DNA from: VXNF01 sp964291305
GTDB taxonomy: Bacteria; Actinomycetota; Acidimicrobiia; Acidimicrobiales; CATQHL01
Reading direction: 5' to 3'
Assembly: GCA_964291305.2 (NCBI GenBank)
Contig: OZ219783.1
Span: forward strand, 1,240,001 to 1,304,000
Length of the DNA stretch: 64,000 nt
In this document: one piece after another, positions 1-7,884 of the stretch
Numbering within the stretch: position 1 is the first letter of the stretch
How the letters are laid out: every line of letters starts with the position of its first letter
Notes under the pieces: model-generated
Databases searched by the model: none
What the model saw: the letters and a program-made list of their open reading frames with translations, nothing else
What the model was told of the DNA's origin: nothing
Translations under genes and position numbers: made by a program

Positions 1-522
1 CAATGTGGGGCGATCACCGGTGCCTTCGATGAGGTAGTCCGAGAGTTTCACTAGGTACTCGGCATCGGCTCCGGGTACCCCGAGCATCAACATGATCACC
101 CTGATAGGCAGTGGTGCCGCTATCTGATGTATCCAGTCTCCACCACCGTCGGCCACAAAGCTGTTTAAGAGTTCGCCAGCGATCTGTCGGGTGGCCTCGG
201 TGAACGAGTCGATGCTCCGCGGGGTGAACTGGCGGCTCACAAGCCGTCGCAGCCGGGTGTGGCTGGGCGCGTCAGTGTCGATGATCGAACGCCGAGCTTC
301 CAGAGCGTCGGCCTCCAAGTCCCACAGGTTGGTGTGCCCGATGCCAGAGGAGAACACCCCCGGGTTGCGCGAAACTTGGGCCACATCTGCGTAGCGGGTG
401 ACGGCCCAGAACCCCCCGGCACCATACGGGTGCCAGGCCAGCCCCGGGGTGCGGCGAATGGTAGAGAAGCGGTCGTGGGGGATGCCCTGGAGGTAAAGGC
501 CCGGATTCGTCACGTCAGGCAT
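1..522 (-). CDS. Cytochrome P450, C-terminus cut off by window edge
   Basis: This is the N-terminal 174 codons of a cytochrome P450, a heme-thiolate monooxygenase. The reading frame is open from an ATG at 522 to the first base of the window. The visible part has the usual early P450 landmarks: a W-x-V-T-R-Y motif, then a D-x-x-x-H-T-R-L-R-R segment followed by a Q-F-T-P-R motif, as in soluble actinobacterial CYPs. The I-helix, ExxR and heme-cysteine motifs lie outside the window. It is the last visible gene of the minus-strand operon that starts with the liv transporter, 29 bases after the alcohol dehydrogenase stop. That suggests a hydroxylation step on the same imported compound, which is inference. 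The family call is firm; the CYP subfamily and substrate are unknown. Confidence 0.9.
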   Translation of the reverse strand, partial: MPDVTNPGLYLQGIPHDRFSTIRRTPGLAWHPYGAGGFWAVTRYADVAQVSRNPGVFSSGIGHTNLWDLEADALEARRSIIDTDAPSHTRLRRLVSRQFTPRSIDSFTEATRQIAGELLNSFVADGGGDWIHQIAAPLPIRVIMLMLGVPGADAEYLVKLSDYLIEGTGDRPTL

Positions 523-551
523 CACGGCGCTAGCGGATGTCGAGCAGCCGG

Positions 552-1523
552 TCACGATGTGCCGATTGTCAGTACTAATCGGCCGCGCAGTTCACCTGAC
601 CGCAGGCGCTCGTGCGCTTCTGCAGCCTGCTCCAACGGCATAGTTTCTACGGGCTGGATGATCGAGGGTTCGCGGGCGGCCAATGCTAGCAACTCGTCCA
701 ACTGTGCCCGAGTGCCCCAGACGCTGTTCATAAAGACCACTTCGTGTGGCCAAGCGCCAAAGCCCCATGGGATCCGCCCCCCGAAAAGGCCAATGACGAT
801 CACCATGCCGCGCTTGCGCACCGCCCCCGCCGCTTGAGCCAGCGTGGTGTCCGACCCGATGAAGTCCAGTACTACATCGCTGGCTGGTATCCCCCCGGCC
901 GGGTCCACGGACTCGTGGGCACCGATCTCACAGGCTGTGGCTCGTTTGGCTGCTGAGAGGTCGGCGGCCACCACCGTGGCATCGCTCAGCAACCGCAGAT
1001 AGCGAATGGCGAACTGCCCCAGTCCGCCGGTGCCAATCACGGTGACACGTACGCCAGGGCCCCGCTGGTGCAGCAAGTCCAGCGTGTGCCCAACGGCCCG
1101 GTAGGCGGTCAGCCCGCCGCATGCCAGTGGGGCCGCGGCGACCGGGTCCAGGTCGCCGAGAGGCGCAAGGTAGCGGGCATCTCTCACCGCCATATGCTCT
1201 GCGTACCCGCCGTCGGAGAAGATGCCAGCCTCGGCCGAGTCAGAGCAGATCATCTCCAAGTTGGCCTTACAGTCCGCGCAGTTACCACATCCCCACGGCG
1301 CGTAAACCATCACCGGTCCCAGACGTTTGTGCATTCCGGTCACTTCGTGACCGAGGATCCGCGGCAGGTCAATGCTGAACAAGCCCTCTGAGAGGTGCAG
1401 ATCGGAATGGCATACGCCACAGGCGATCACGTCGATTAGCTCTCCATCACCGGCGATGGGGTCGGGATGATCATCGACGAGGTGCATCGGAGTGCCGAAT
1501 TCGCTGAGCAGCATCGCCCGCAT
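552..1523 (-). CDS. Zinc-dependent alcohol dehydrogenase (MDR superfamily)
   Basis: A medium-chain NAD(P)-dependent alcohol dehydrogenase of 323 residues. The motif CGVCHSD near residue 35 supplies catalytic zinc ligand Cys38, and GHE follows at 58-60. The structural zinc loop is complete with Cys79, Cys82, Cys85 and Cys93. The third catalytic ligand is probably Cys135, and the Rossmann motif GTGGLG lies at about 164-169. The ATG at 1523 is chosen because it follows a purine-rich AAAGGGGG site and begins exactly where family homology begins; the longer open frame upstream only overlaps the acyl-CoA dehydrogenase. It starts 11 bases after that gene's stop, so the two are probably co-transcribed. 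It probably oxidises an alcohol intermediate to the aldehyde or ketone; the substrate is unknown. Confidence 0.88.
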   Translation of the reverse strand: MRAMLLSEFGTPMHLVDDHPDPIAGDGELIDVIACGVCHSDLHLSEGLFSIDLPRILGHEVTGMHKRLGPVMVYAPWGCGNCADCKANLEMICSDSAEAGIFSDGGYAEHMAVRDARYLAPLGDLDPVAAAPLACGGLTAYRAVGHTLDLLHQRGPGVRVTVIGTGGLGQFAIRYLRLLSDATVVAADLSAAKRATACEIGAHESVDPAGGIPASDVVLDFIGSDTTLAQAAGAVRKRGMVIVIGLFGGRIPWGFGAWPHEVVFMNSVWGTRAQLDELLALAAREPSIIQPVETMPLEQAAEAHERLRSGELRGRLVLTIGTS

Positions 1524-1534
1524 TACGCCCCCTT

Positions 1535-2707
1535 TCAGTAGCTTTTGGGTAGGCCCAGACAACGCTGGGCCAGATAGGCCAAGACGAGGTTGTTGCTGAC
1601 CGGCGCCACCTGGTAGAGCCGGGTCTCGCGCAGCTTGCGTTCTATGTCGTATTCGGTGGCGAAGCCAAACCCGCCGAAGGTGTCCATTGCCGCATTGGCG
1701 GCTGCCCAGGAGGCTTCGCTGGCCAGCAGCTTGGCGGTGTTGGCTTCGGCACCGCAAGGATCGCCCCGATCGAACAGGCTGGCGGCTTTGAAGCGCATGA
1801 GGCTGGCGGCCTGGATGGCGGCATAAGCCCGGGCCAGCGGGAAGGCCACGCCCTGGTTTTGCCCGATCGGTCGGCCGAACACTGTCCGCTCTCGGGCATA
1901 CGCCGAGGCCCGGTCGCAGCAGAAGCGGCCGTCGCCCACGCACTCTGCGGCGATCAAGATGCGCTCGGCGTTCATGCCGTCCAGGATGTGCGAGAAGCCT
2001 TTGCCCTCGCTGCCCACGAGGGCGTCAGCGGGGAGCCAGACATTGTCGAAGAAAACCTCGGTGGTGTTGTGGTTCATCATGGTTGAGATGGGCCGGACAG
2101 TCAGCCCAGCCACAAACTCGCCGTCGGCGCCTCGCATCTCGAAAACGAAGATTGAGAGACCGTCGAGGCGTCGATCCACCTCCGCCGCCGGAGTGGTGCG
2201 GGCCAGCACCAGCATTAGATCAGAGTGCAAAGCCCGGGAGGTCCAGATCTTCTGGCCGTTGAGCCGCCAGCCGTCGCCGTCTGGCTCAGCCCGGGTAGTT
2301 ATGGAGGCTGTGTCCGACCCGGCGACTGGCTCGGTCACGCCGAATGCCTGTAGCCGGGTAACTCCGGCAGCTATGTCTGGTAGCCAGCGGCGCTTCTGAG
2401 CTTCCGAGCCGTGGCGTACTAAAGCCCCCATTACGTACATCTGGGCGTGGCAGGCGCTGGGGTTGCAACCGCTGGCGGCGATTTCCTCCAGGATCACCGA
2501 GGCACCCGCCAGACTCAGCCCCCCACCCCCATAGGCGGTGGGGATGAGGGTGCCCAGCCAGCCGTGAGCAGCCAGATCCGACACGAACTCACTGGGGTAG
2601 CGGTCTGGTTCTAAGGAGCGCCAATACTCACCGGGATAGCGGCTGCAGAGGCGGCGTACTTCTTCCCGAATAACCGTAAAGTCATCGGGCTCATCGAAGT
2701 TCATCAT
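1535..2707 (-). CDS. Acyl-CoA dehydrogenase
   Basis: An FAD-dependent acyl-CoA dehydrogenase of 390 residues, the usual family length. The T-E-P-x-A-G-S-D substrate/FAD motif is at about 125-132 and the F-G-R-P-I-G-Q-N-Q motif at about 278-286. The common C-terminal catalytic Glu (in Y-E-G-T) is absent; the equivalent region reads YQVAPVSNN. A Glu at about 248 in NAERI matches the alternative base used by isovaleryl-CoA and long-chain acyl-CoA dehydrogenases, so the protein may still be active. Its ATG overlaps the stop of the GntR gene (ATGA). It presumably introduces an alpha-beta double bond in a CoA thioester made from the transported substrate. The family is secure, the chain specificity unknown. 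Confidence 0.9.
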   Translation of the reverse strand: MMNFDEPDDFTVIREEVRRLCSRYPGEYWRSLEPDRYPSEFVSDLAAHGWLGTLIPTAYGGGGLSLAGASVILEEIAASGCNPSACHAQMYVMGALVRHGSEAQKRRWLPDIAAGVTRLQAFGVTEPVAGSDTASITTRAEPDGDGWRLNGQKIWTSRALHSDLMLVLARTTPAAEVDRRLDGLSIFVFEMRGADGEFVAGLTVRPISTMMNHNTTEVFFDNVWLPADALVGSEGKGFSHILDGMNAERILIAAECVGDGRFCCDRASAYARERTVFGRPIGQNQGVAFPLARAYAAIQAASLMRFKAASLFDRGDPCGAEANTAKLLASEASWAAANAAMDTFGGFGFATEYDIERKLRETRLYQVAPVSNNLVLAYLAQRCLGLPKSY

Positions 2708-3432
2708 GATTCGGTACCTTTATCGGAGGAATCATTGGCTGCCCAGAAGCCACGGGCGCGCAGGAAGTTCACCGCGGCCTCGCCGCTATCGCGCAGGTGC
2801 TGTTCCATGGTCTGCCGGGCGCGCTCGGTGTCACGGGCTCTCAGGGCGAGCAGAATTTCGGCGTGGTGCTTGGAGGCTTCGTCGTGCCAGCCATTTACCA
2901 GCTCGTAGTACTGGCTGGGTATCGACCGGGCCAGTAGTCCCAGCAGCCAACGGGCGCGGCGCGGCCCAGCGATGTTGATCACCCGGTGGAACTCGTGGTT
3001 TAGCTCCGAGAGATCCTCATGCGCTCCCCGCACAAACTGGGCGTGGATTTCCTCTAGACGCGCTAAATCCTCCTCGCGGAGCGTCTGGGCGGCGCCAGCG
3101 GCTACCCAGCCGGACACCACCCCGAACATGGCGTAGTGATCAACGATGTCCTCCGGGGTTAGCGAGGTCACGAAGACCCCCCGACGGGGGGTGACCTGCA
3201 ACAGCCCTTCCTTGCCGAGCATCACGAGCGACTCGCGCACTGGGCTCCGGCTGACTCCCAGAGTATTGGCTATGGCCTCCTGGTCGATCTTGGCCCCGGC
3301 TTGCAACTGACCGGTCAGCACCAGGTCACGGACATAGTCAGCGATGCCCTCGGTCAAGCTGGGCAGTCGCTGACTTTGGCTACTCAACGAGGGATTGACA
3401 GCCAGTTTGCTGGTATCGGTTGCCGGAGTCAT
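2704..3432 (-). CDS. GntR-family transcriptional regulator with FCD domain
   Basis: A 242-residue regulator with an N-terminal winged helix-turn-helix (roughly residues 22-95, containing Q-E-A-I-A-N-T-L-G-V-S-R-S-P-V-R-E-S typical of GntR) and a C-terminal all-helical FCD ligand-binding domain (roughly 105-230) with the metal-binding His residues expected of FadR/VanR-type proteins. It overlaps both neighbours by 4 bases, sitting between the transporter fusion and the acyl-CoA dehydrogenase, so it is probably the local regulator of this operon. Its operator is not proven; the AT-rich palindrome in front of the binding-protein gene (7755-7773) is one candidate. Ligand unknown, probably an organic acid or CoA ester. 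Confidence 0.9.
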   Translation of the reverse strand: MTPATDTSKLAVNPSLSSQSQRLPSLTEGIADYVRDLVLTGQLQAGAKIDQEAIANTLGVSRSPVRESLVMLGKEGLLQVTPRRGVFVTSLTPEDIVDHYAMFGVVSGWVAAGAAQTLREEDLARLEEIHAQFVRGAHEDLSELNHEFHRVINIAGPRRARWLLGLLARSIPSQYYELVNGWHDEASKHHAEILLALRARDTERARQTMEQHLRDSGEAAVNFLRARGFWAANDSSDKGTES

Positions 3433-5375
3433 GGCGTGTCTTTCCCCGAGCCGAGATAAGCGGCCTGCACTAACGGGTTTTGCTGGATCTCCGCCGGCGT
3501 TCCGGCAGCGATAAGGGAACCTTGGTCCAGGGTGTAGACGCGGTCGCAGAGCCCCACAATGAAGTTCAGATCGTGGTCGATGACGATCACGCCGGCACCG
3601 ACCATCCCCGCCAGACGTCGCACTACCTCGATCATCGCCACCGATTCCGTCTCGCTCATGCCACTTGTTGGCTCGTCGAGTAGCAGGAATGTGGGAGCGG
3701 CGGCGACAGCGCGAGCCAACTCGAGTCGCCGAGAGTTGCCGTAGTCGAGTTCCCGCGCCCGGCGAAACCGCTGTGATGAGAGTCCAGCGGCGTCGATGAC
3801 GGCTTCAGGGTTAGGAAGCGTCTGGTGGGGCCGGTGCACCTCGGCGACCTGCGAAGCCACCTCGACGTTGTCGTTTACGGTTAGGGCTCCGAACAGTCGC
3901 AAGTTCTGGAAGGTGCGTACCAGCCCAAGGCGAGCGATCTCGTGCGAAGGCATGCGGCCAAAGTCGGTTTCGCCAACTATGAAACTGCCCTCGGTAGGGC
4001 GAACCACGCCCGTGATGGCGTTCAGCAGGGTGGTCTTGCCTGCACCGTTAGGGCCGATTAGTCCCACAACCTCGTTGCTGGAGGCGTGCAGGCTTACTCC
4101 GTTTAGTGCTCGGAAACCTCCGAAGTCGACGGTCAGGCCGCGGACTTCCAGGACTTGGACTGCGGCTTGTTCCCCACCAGTGGGGCTCAACGCCGGTGAG
4201 TGTGTCTCCGAGGGGTCGGTTGCTGAGAAGTCTGTCTGCTGGGGGCTGGGCGCCAGTTTGCCGCCATGGGCGACTTTTCGCAGCCAGGTGTCGAGTTCGA
4301 AGTCGTTCAGCAGCCCGTTAGGGCGAAAGATCATAAAGCCCAGCATCGCCAAACCCAGGAAAATAGTGGGCAGGCCCTCGCGCAGGATCCAGTCCAGCGC
4401 CGGTGCGTCCAAGTCCAGCCCAAAGAGGGAGTTCCCGTCGGTAGACAGCCAGCGAGCTAGTTCGCGCCCAGCGGTAATTACCACCACCCCGGTGAGCGAG
4501 CCAGTCAGCCCGTTGCGGCCGCCTACGATCAGCATCACCAGCGTGAGCAGCGTGAACTCAAAAAAGAAGAACTTGGGTGTGAGGTTGCCAACCTCGTAGA
4601 CCCTTAGCGAGGCGGCCACCGCTACAACCACCACGGACAGGACTAGCGCCACCAGCTGTTGGGTGGCCGGGTTAATTCCCATGGCGCGCGCTGCTAGGTT
4701 GTCCTCCCGGGCGGCACGGGCAAAGCGTCCAGTTCGGCTCTGGGAAAATAGCCGAGCTAGGAAGATCACTGCCGCCAGCACCGCGTAAACCGGTGCCCGG
4801 CTGTCGAGCGTCTCGCCTATCCGAAACGAGAGCCCCGCCCGGTCGCCACCAGTCACTTCAGGCCAGTTGACAGCTATCTCGTGGGTCACGAACAGCAGGG
4901 CCAGGGTGATTACCGTGGCTGCCACCGCACCCGATCTGGCGCCGGAGCGGGCGAGCCCAATGCCGACAACGACTGCCACGAGCAACGAGACTGCGACCGC
5001 GACCCCCACCGCCTCCGGCGCGCTCAAGTGCACCTCGTCTAGGTTCCAGGGGGCGTTGCGGATGACCGTTGATTTGCGGGCTGGGTCTATGGCAGTGACA
5101 GCGAAGGCGTAAGCCGCAACGGCGCCGAAGCCGATGTGGCCAAACGAAAGCACGCCCGTGTTGCCAATGTAGATGTGCAGGCCCACCACCATGATGGCGT
5201 CGATGAGCATCGAGGTGACAAGGCGATCACCCGAGCCGCCCGACACTACTGCCGTATACGTCAACCCGGCACCTACGAGGATGCCGAACTGCATACCAGA
5301 GGCCGCCACGGGCCAAAGCAGGTCGCGGCTGGGGTGGCGGAAGATCCGCAGGAGACGTACTAGCGCTGCTAGCAC
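3429..5375 (-). CDS. Fused branched-chain amino acid-type ABC transporter: LivM permease plus LivG ATPase
   Basis: A 648-residue fusion. Residues about 1-365 are a LivM-type permease with around ten hydrophobic segments and the I-G-N-x-G-x-L-S-F-G-H motif of the family. A charged Ser/Pro-rich linker (about 370-405) joins it to a LivG-type ATPase (about 408-648). The ATPase has Walker A GPNGAGKTT at about 441, a signature region YGNSRRLELARA in place of a standard LSGGQ, Walker B FLLLDEP and the H-loop in VIDHDL. It begins with GTG two bases after livH and overlaps the gntR start (ATGA). LivM-LivG fusions are known in actinobacteria. No LivF partner is encoded in this operon, so the transporter may use a homodimer of the fused ATPase or a LivF from elsewhere. 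Confidence 0.92.
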   Translation of the reverse strand: MLAALVRLLRIFRHPSRDLLWPVAASGMQFGILVGAGLTYTAVVSGGSGDRLVTSMLIDAIMVVGLHIYIGNTGVLSFGHIGFGAVAAYAFAVTAIDPARKSTVIRNAPWNLDEVHLSAPEAVGVAVAVSLLVAVVVGIGLARSGARSGAVAATVITLALLFVTHEIAVNWPEVTGGDRAGLSFRIGETLDSRAPVYAVLAAVIFLARLFSQSRTGRFARAAREDNLAARAMGINPATQQLVALVLSVVVVAVAASLRVYEVGNLTPKFFFFEFTLLTLVMLIVGGRNGLTGSLTGVVVITAGRELARWLSTDGNSLFGLDLDAPALDWILREGLPTIFLGLAMLGFMIFRPNGLLNDFELDTWLRKVAHGGKLAPSPQQTDFSATDPSETHSPALSPTGGEQAAVQVLEVRGLTVDFGGFRALNGVSLHASSNEVVGLIGPNGAGKTTLLNAITGVVRPTEGSFIVGETDFGRMPSHEIARLGLVRTFQNLRLFGALTVNDNVEVASQVAEVHRPHQTLPNPEAVIDAAGLSSQRFRRARELDYGNSRRLELARAVAAAPTFLLLDEPTSGMSETESVAMIEVVRRLAGMVGAGVIVIDHDLNFIVGLCDRVYTLDQGSLIAAGTPAEIQQNPLVQAAYLGSGKDTP

Positions 5376-5377
5376 GA

Positions 5378-6265
5378 TCAGACCCGCTCGGCGCGGCGGA
5401 CAGTGATGAGTCCGCCGGGCCGAAAGATGAACAGTATGGCGATCATCACGAATACGAACCCGTCGGTAAGCCCAACAACGGCGTCGGGCAGGCGAGAGCG
5501 CAGCAGGACCTCGGCGAGCCCCAGCGCGAAACCACCTAGGACAGCGCCTCGCAAGCTGCCGAGGCCACCCACCAGCGCCGCTAGAACACCCTTCAGCATG
5601 GGGGATATGCCCGCGCTGGGGGTGGTCTGACCGGCGCGCATCAGCCAGAAGACGGCGGCAATGCCTGCTAGCGCTCCGGCCAGCGCGAACGCACCGCGGA
5701 TCACCCGGTTGGAGCGCACCCCCATCAGCCGCGCCACGTCGAAGTCGTCGGCTGCTGCCCGCAGCGCCACGCCGAACATGGTGCGCTGCAGGACCAGTGC
5801 GGTAGCGATGAGAGCCGCGAGCGTGACCACGATGACGACGACATCGAAGAGTTCGACTGTGATGGTGCCGACATCGAAGGTGCGGGTAATCCAGTCAGGC
5901 CGGTCGAAGGTTCTCACCGAGGCGGAGACGTACATCAGGAAAACCGCCTCCACTACGTAGTGAACCCCGAAGGAAGTGAGCAGCATGGTGAAGTCAGCTG
6001 CGCCGCGCACCCAGCGAAACGCCACCTGCTCGATGGCCAAGGAAACCGCGATCGAAACCACGATCACCATTGGCGCGATCCACAGCCACGAGATCCCAGC
6101 TTTGAAAGCCCAGTAGGCGACGTAGCCGCTAACGGTGATCAGCTCGCCGTGGGCAAAGTTCAAGAGATGCATGACACCGAAAATGACGGCGATCCCAAGG
6201 GCCAGGAGCGCGTAGATGCTGCCGCGGCCTAAGCCGTCAACAATGTTCTGGACCAACTCGGTCAT
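5378..6265 (-). CDS. Branched-chain amino acid-type ABC transporter permease, LivH family
   Basis: A polytopic membrane permease of 295 residues with about eight hydrophobic segments. The N-terminal G-L-x-x-G-x-x-Y-A-L-x-A-L-G motif and the following N-F-A-H-G-E segment are hallmarks of LivH. It pairs with the fused LivM-LivG encoded two bases downstream. It follows the binding-protein gene across a 97-base gap that holds a strong 12-bp hairpin. The substrate is not necessarily an amino acid: actinobacterial members of this family next to acyl-CoA dehydrogenases and P450s often import aromatic or other carboxylic acids. That is established for the family in general, and inference here. Confidence 0.92.
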   Translation of the reverse strand: MTELVQNIVDGLGRGSIYALLALGIAVIFGVMHLLNFAHGELITVSGYVAYWAFKAGISWLWIAPMVIVVSIAVSLAIEQVAFRWVRGAADFTMLLTSFGVHYVVEAVFLMYVSASVRTFDRPDWITRTFDVGTITVELFDVVVIVVTLAALIATALVLQRTMFGVALRAAADDFDVARLMGVRSNRVIRGAFALAGALAGIAAVFWLMRAGQTTPSAGISPMLKGVLAALVGGLGSLRGAVLGGFALGLAEVLLRSRLPDAVVGLTDGFVFVMIAILFIFRPGGLITVRRAERV

Positions 6266-6314
6266 GCCGCTTGGCTCCGTCCAGACGAGCCGGGTAATCC
6301 GCTAAGAGGGGGAG

Positions 6315-6350
6315 GGGCCGGCCGGCGGAGCGAATTGAGCCGGCCGGCCC
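6315..6350. terminator. Strong 12-bp GC hairpin between the binding-protein gene and livH
   Basis: A perfect inverted repeat with arms GGGCCGGCCGGC (6315-6326) and GCCGGCCGGCCC (6339-6350) and a 12-base loop. It lies in the 97-base gap downstream of the binding-protein stop. In the transcribed (minus) direction it is followed by a C-rich run and no T tract, so it is more likely an mRNA-stabilising or partially terminating stem than a full terminator. That arrangement would let the binding protein be made in excess over the permeases. Confidence 0.7.
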
Positions 6351-6362
6351 TTTAGTTTGTGG

Positions 6363-7700
6363 CTAGCGCCAGGCCGCCAACAGCGTGTCTACGCCGTCGA
6401 CGACGAGGTGAACCGAGACCGGCTTATCGGGTATGCCGTTTGTGCCGGCGTAGCCCATTTCGCCGGTGAAGCCCTCGAAGCTCGAGATGGCGGCCACCGC
6501 CGCTCCGATCTGTTCGGGATCAGTGCAGCCGCAGTCCAGGATCCCCTGTATGCCTAGCAGCATTGAGTCGGCGTAGAGGCCGCCGAAAGTGCCGCTTTCA
6601 AGGGTGTTCCCGGTCGTGGCTTCATAGCTTTGGAGCAGCTGCTCGATACGGCCGCCAGGCTCCAAGAAGGCATGGGTGGTGTGGATGATGCCCTCGGTGT
6701 TTTCCTCGACCAGCCCGCCGGTGGCTTCGAAAGCGTCGGTGCTCATGTAGGTGAGCCCATCGAATCCCTGTGCTTCTAACTGGCCGCGCAACGCCGTGAG
6801 CTGGAATGCCAGCATGGCGGAGTACACCGCCTCCGTGCCGTCCAACAGCCCAGCCAACTCGTTCACCTGAGACGAGAAATCCACGTCCTCGATGGGAACG
6901 TAGCTCTGGACCGAGACCAGCTCACCGCCGCCGGCTTGGAAAACCTCGGCGAAAACGTCGGGGTTGTAGCCGAAGTAGGGCCCCGGGCTGGAGAATGTCA
7001 CTGCTCGGGTGATGCCCTGCTCTAGAGCGATGTTGGCAGCAGCACTGGCCTGCTGGGTGTCGTCGAAGGTGACCAAGAACGACAGGGCAGCAATGTCGGG
7101 CAGGCTTGGCTCGGTGGAAGCGGCGAAGAATACGGGTACTCGCCCTTCAGTGACCTGCAGGACTGGCTGGCCGAAGTCGGCGAACGGGGGGCCGATCAGG
7201 AAGTGGGCGCCGAAGTCCAGCAAGTCCTGTGTGGCCCGGGCGGTCACCTGCGGATCACCCTGGATGTCCTGAACCGAAACCTCGATGGGCGAGCCGTTGA
7301 CGCCGCCAGTGCAGTTGATTAGGTCGGCGAGATGCTTTACTGCCTCGCTGCCGGGGATGTCGGCGAAACCCGAGACATCGCCAAAGTCCATGGCCATACC
7401 GACGCGGATCGGGTCTCCGGTCGGAGCGGTGGCACAGTTGTCGAGATCGGCGGCGAGTACGGCATCGATATCTACCGATGACATCAGCTCCATCGGTTCT
7501 TCGGCCGGCTCAGCGGGCTCCTCGGCCGGTGCCGCCGATGTTTCAGGAGGCGCCGGCGGGGGCTGCTCGCTAGCTTCGGTAGGCGGTGGTGGTTCTGGTG
7601 CCGCAGCCGGCGCTGCGGGCTCGCTGTCACCGTCGTCACTGCAGGCCGCGCCGAAGAGGGCAAGCACTGCGAAAGCGGCGATCAGGACCTTGAGTTTCAT
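6363..7700 (-). CDS. ABC transporter substrate-binding lipoprotein, LivK family
   Basis: A 445-residue extracytoplasmic binding protein. The N-terminus is a lipoprotein signal peptide: positive MKLK, a hydrophobic core, and a lipobox ending at Cys20 (FGAAC). Residues about 21-75 are a Pro/Ala/Glu-rich linker, then a type I periplasmic-binding-protein fold begins (motif RVGMAMDFGD near 100). The start is supported by GGGAGG eight bases before the ATG. It is first in the liv operon, with promoter-like sequence upstream. It would capture the substrate at the outer face of the membrane and deliver it to LivH/LivM. Ligand unknown. Confidence 0.9.
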   Translation of the reverse strand: MKLKVLIAAFAVLALFGAACSDDGDSEPAAPAAAPEPPPPTEASEQPPPAPPETSAAPAEEPAEPAEEPMELMSSVDIDAVLAADLDNCATAPTGDPIRVGMAMDFGDVSGFADIPGSEAVKHLADLINCTGGVNGSPIEVSVQDIQGDPQVTARATQDLLDFGAHFLIGPPFADFGQPVLQVTEGRVPVFFAASTEPSLPDIAALSFLVTFDDTQQASAAANIALEQGITRAVTFSSPGPYFGYNPDVFAEVFQAGGGELVSVQSYVPIEDVDFSSQVNELAGLLDGTEAVYSAMLAFQLTALRGQLEAQGFDGLTYMSTDAFEATGGLVEENTEGIIHTTHAFLEPGGRIEQLLQSYEATTGNTLESGTFGGLYADSMLLGIQGILDCGCTDPEQIGAAVAAISSFEGFTGEMGYAGTNGIPDKPVSVHLVVDGVDTLLAAWR

Positions 7701-7754
7701 GTGGATCCTCCCGTTGGGTGGCTGCCGACTATGTTCAGCAGCATTATTCCAAGT

Positions 7755-7773
7755 ATTATATAAAATATATAAT
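7755..7773 (-). promoter_or_regulatory. AT-rich palindrome and probable -10 of the liv operon
   Basis: A perfect palindrome with 8-base arms ATTATATA and TATATAAT around AAA sits in an AT-rich island inside otherwise GC-rich DNA. On the minus strand it contains TATAAT at 7760-7755, about 55 bases upstream of the binding-protein start, which fits a -10 element. Its symmetry also makes it a candidate operator, perhaps for the GntR regulator of the same operon. Both roles are inference. Confidence 0.5.
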
Positions 7774-7778
7774 GTGAG

Positions 7779-7834
7779 TTCTAGTTATCTTGTTCTAGCT
7801 GTCTTGTTCTAGTGATCTTGTTCTCTGTCTTCTC
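7779..7834. repeat. 14-bp tandem repeats upstream of the liv operon
   Basis: Three consecutive 14-base units read TTCTAGTTATCTTG (7779-7792), TTCTAGCTGTCTTG (7793-7806) and TTCTAGTGATCTTG (7807-7820), followed by a degenerate fourth (7821-7834). They lie directly upstream of the putative -10 on the minus strand and overlap the expected -35 position. Iterated 14-mers at this spot could be regulator sites on about 1.3 turns of DNA, or replication slippage. Confidence 0.75.
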
Positions 7835-7884
7835 TAGGAGTTGCGGGTTCCACTGGGGCCCGCGGGGGTCTTCCAGAAATGCCC

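Noticed and set aside
552..1943. A 463-codon minus frame reading through the alcohol dehydrogenase and on into the acyl-CoA dehydrogenase
   Set aside because: The first 140 codons are the shadow of the acyl-CoA dehydrogenase in another frame; the real start is ATG 1523.
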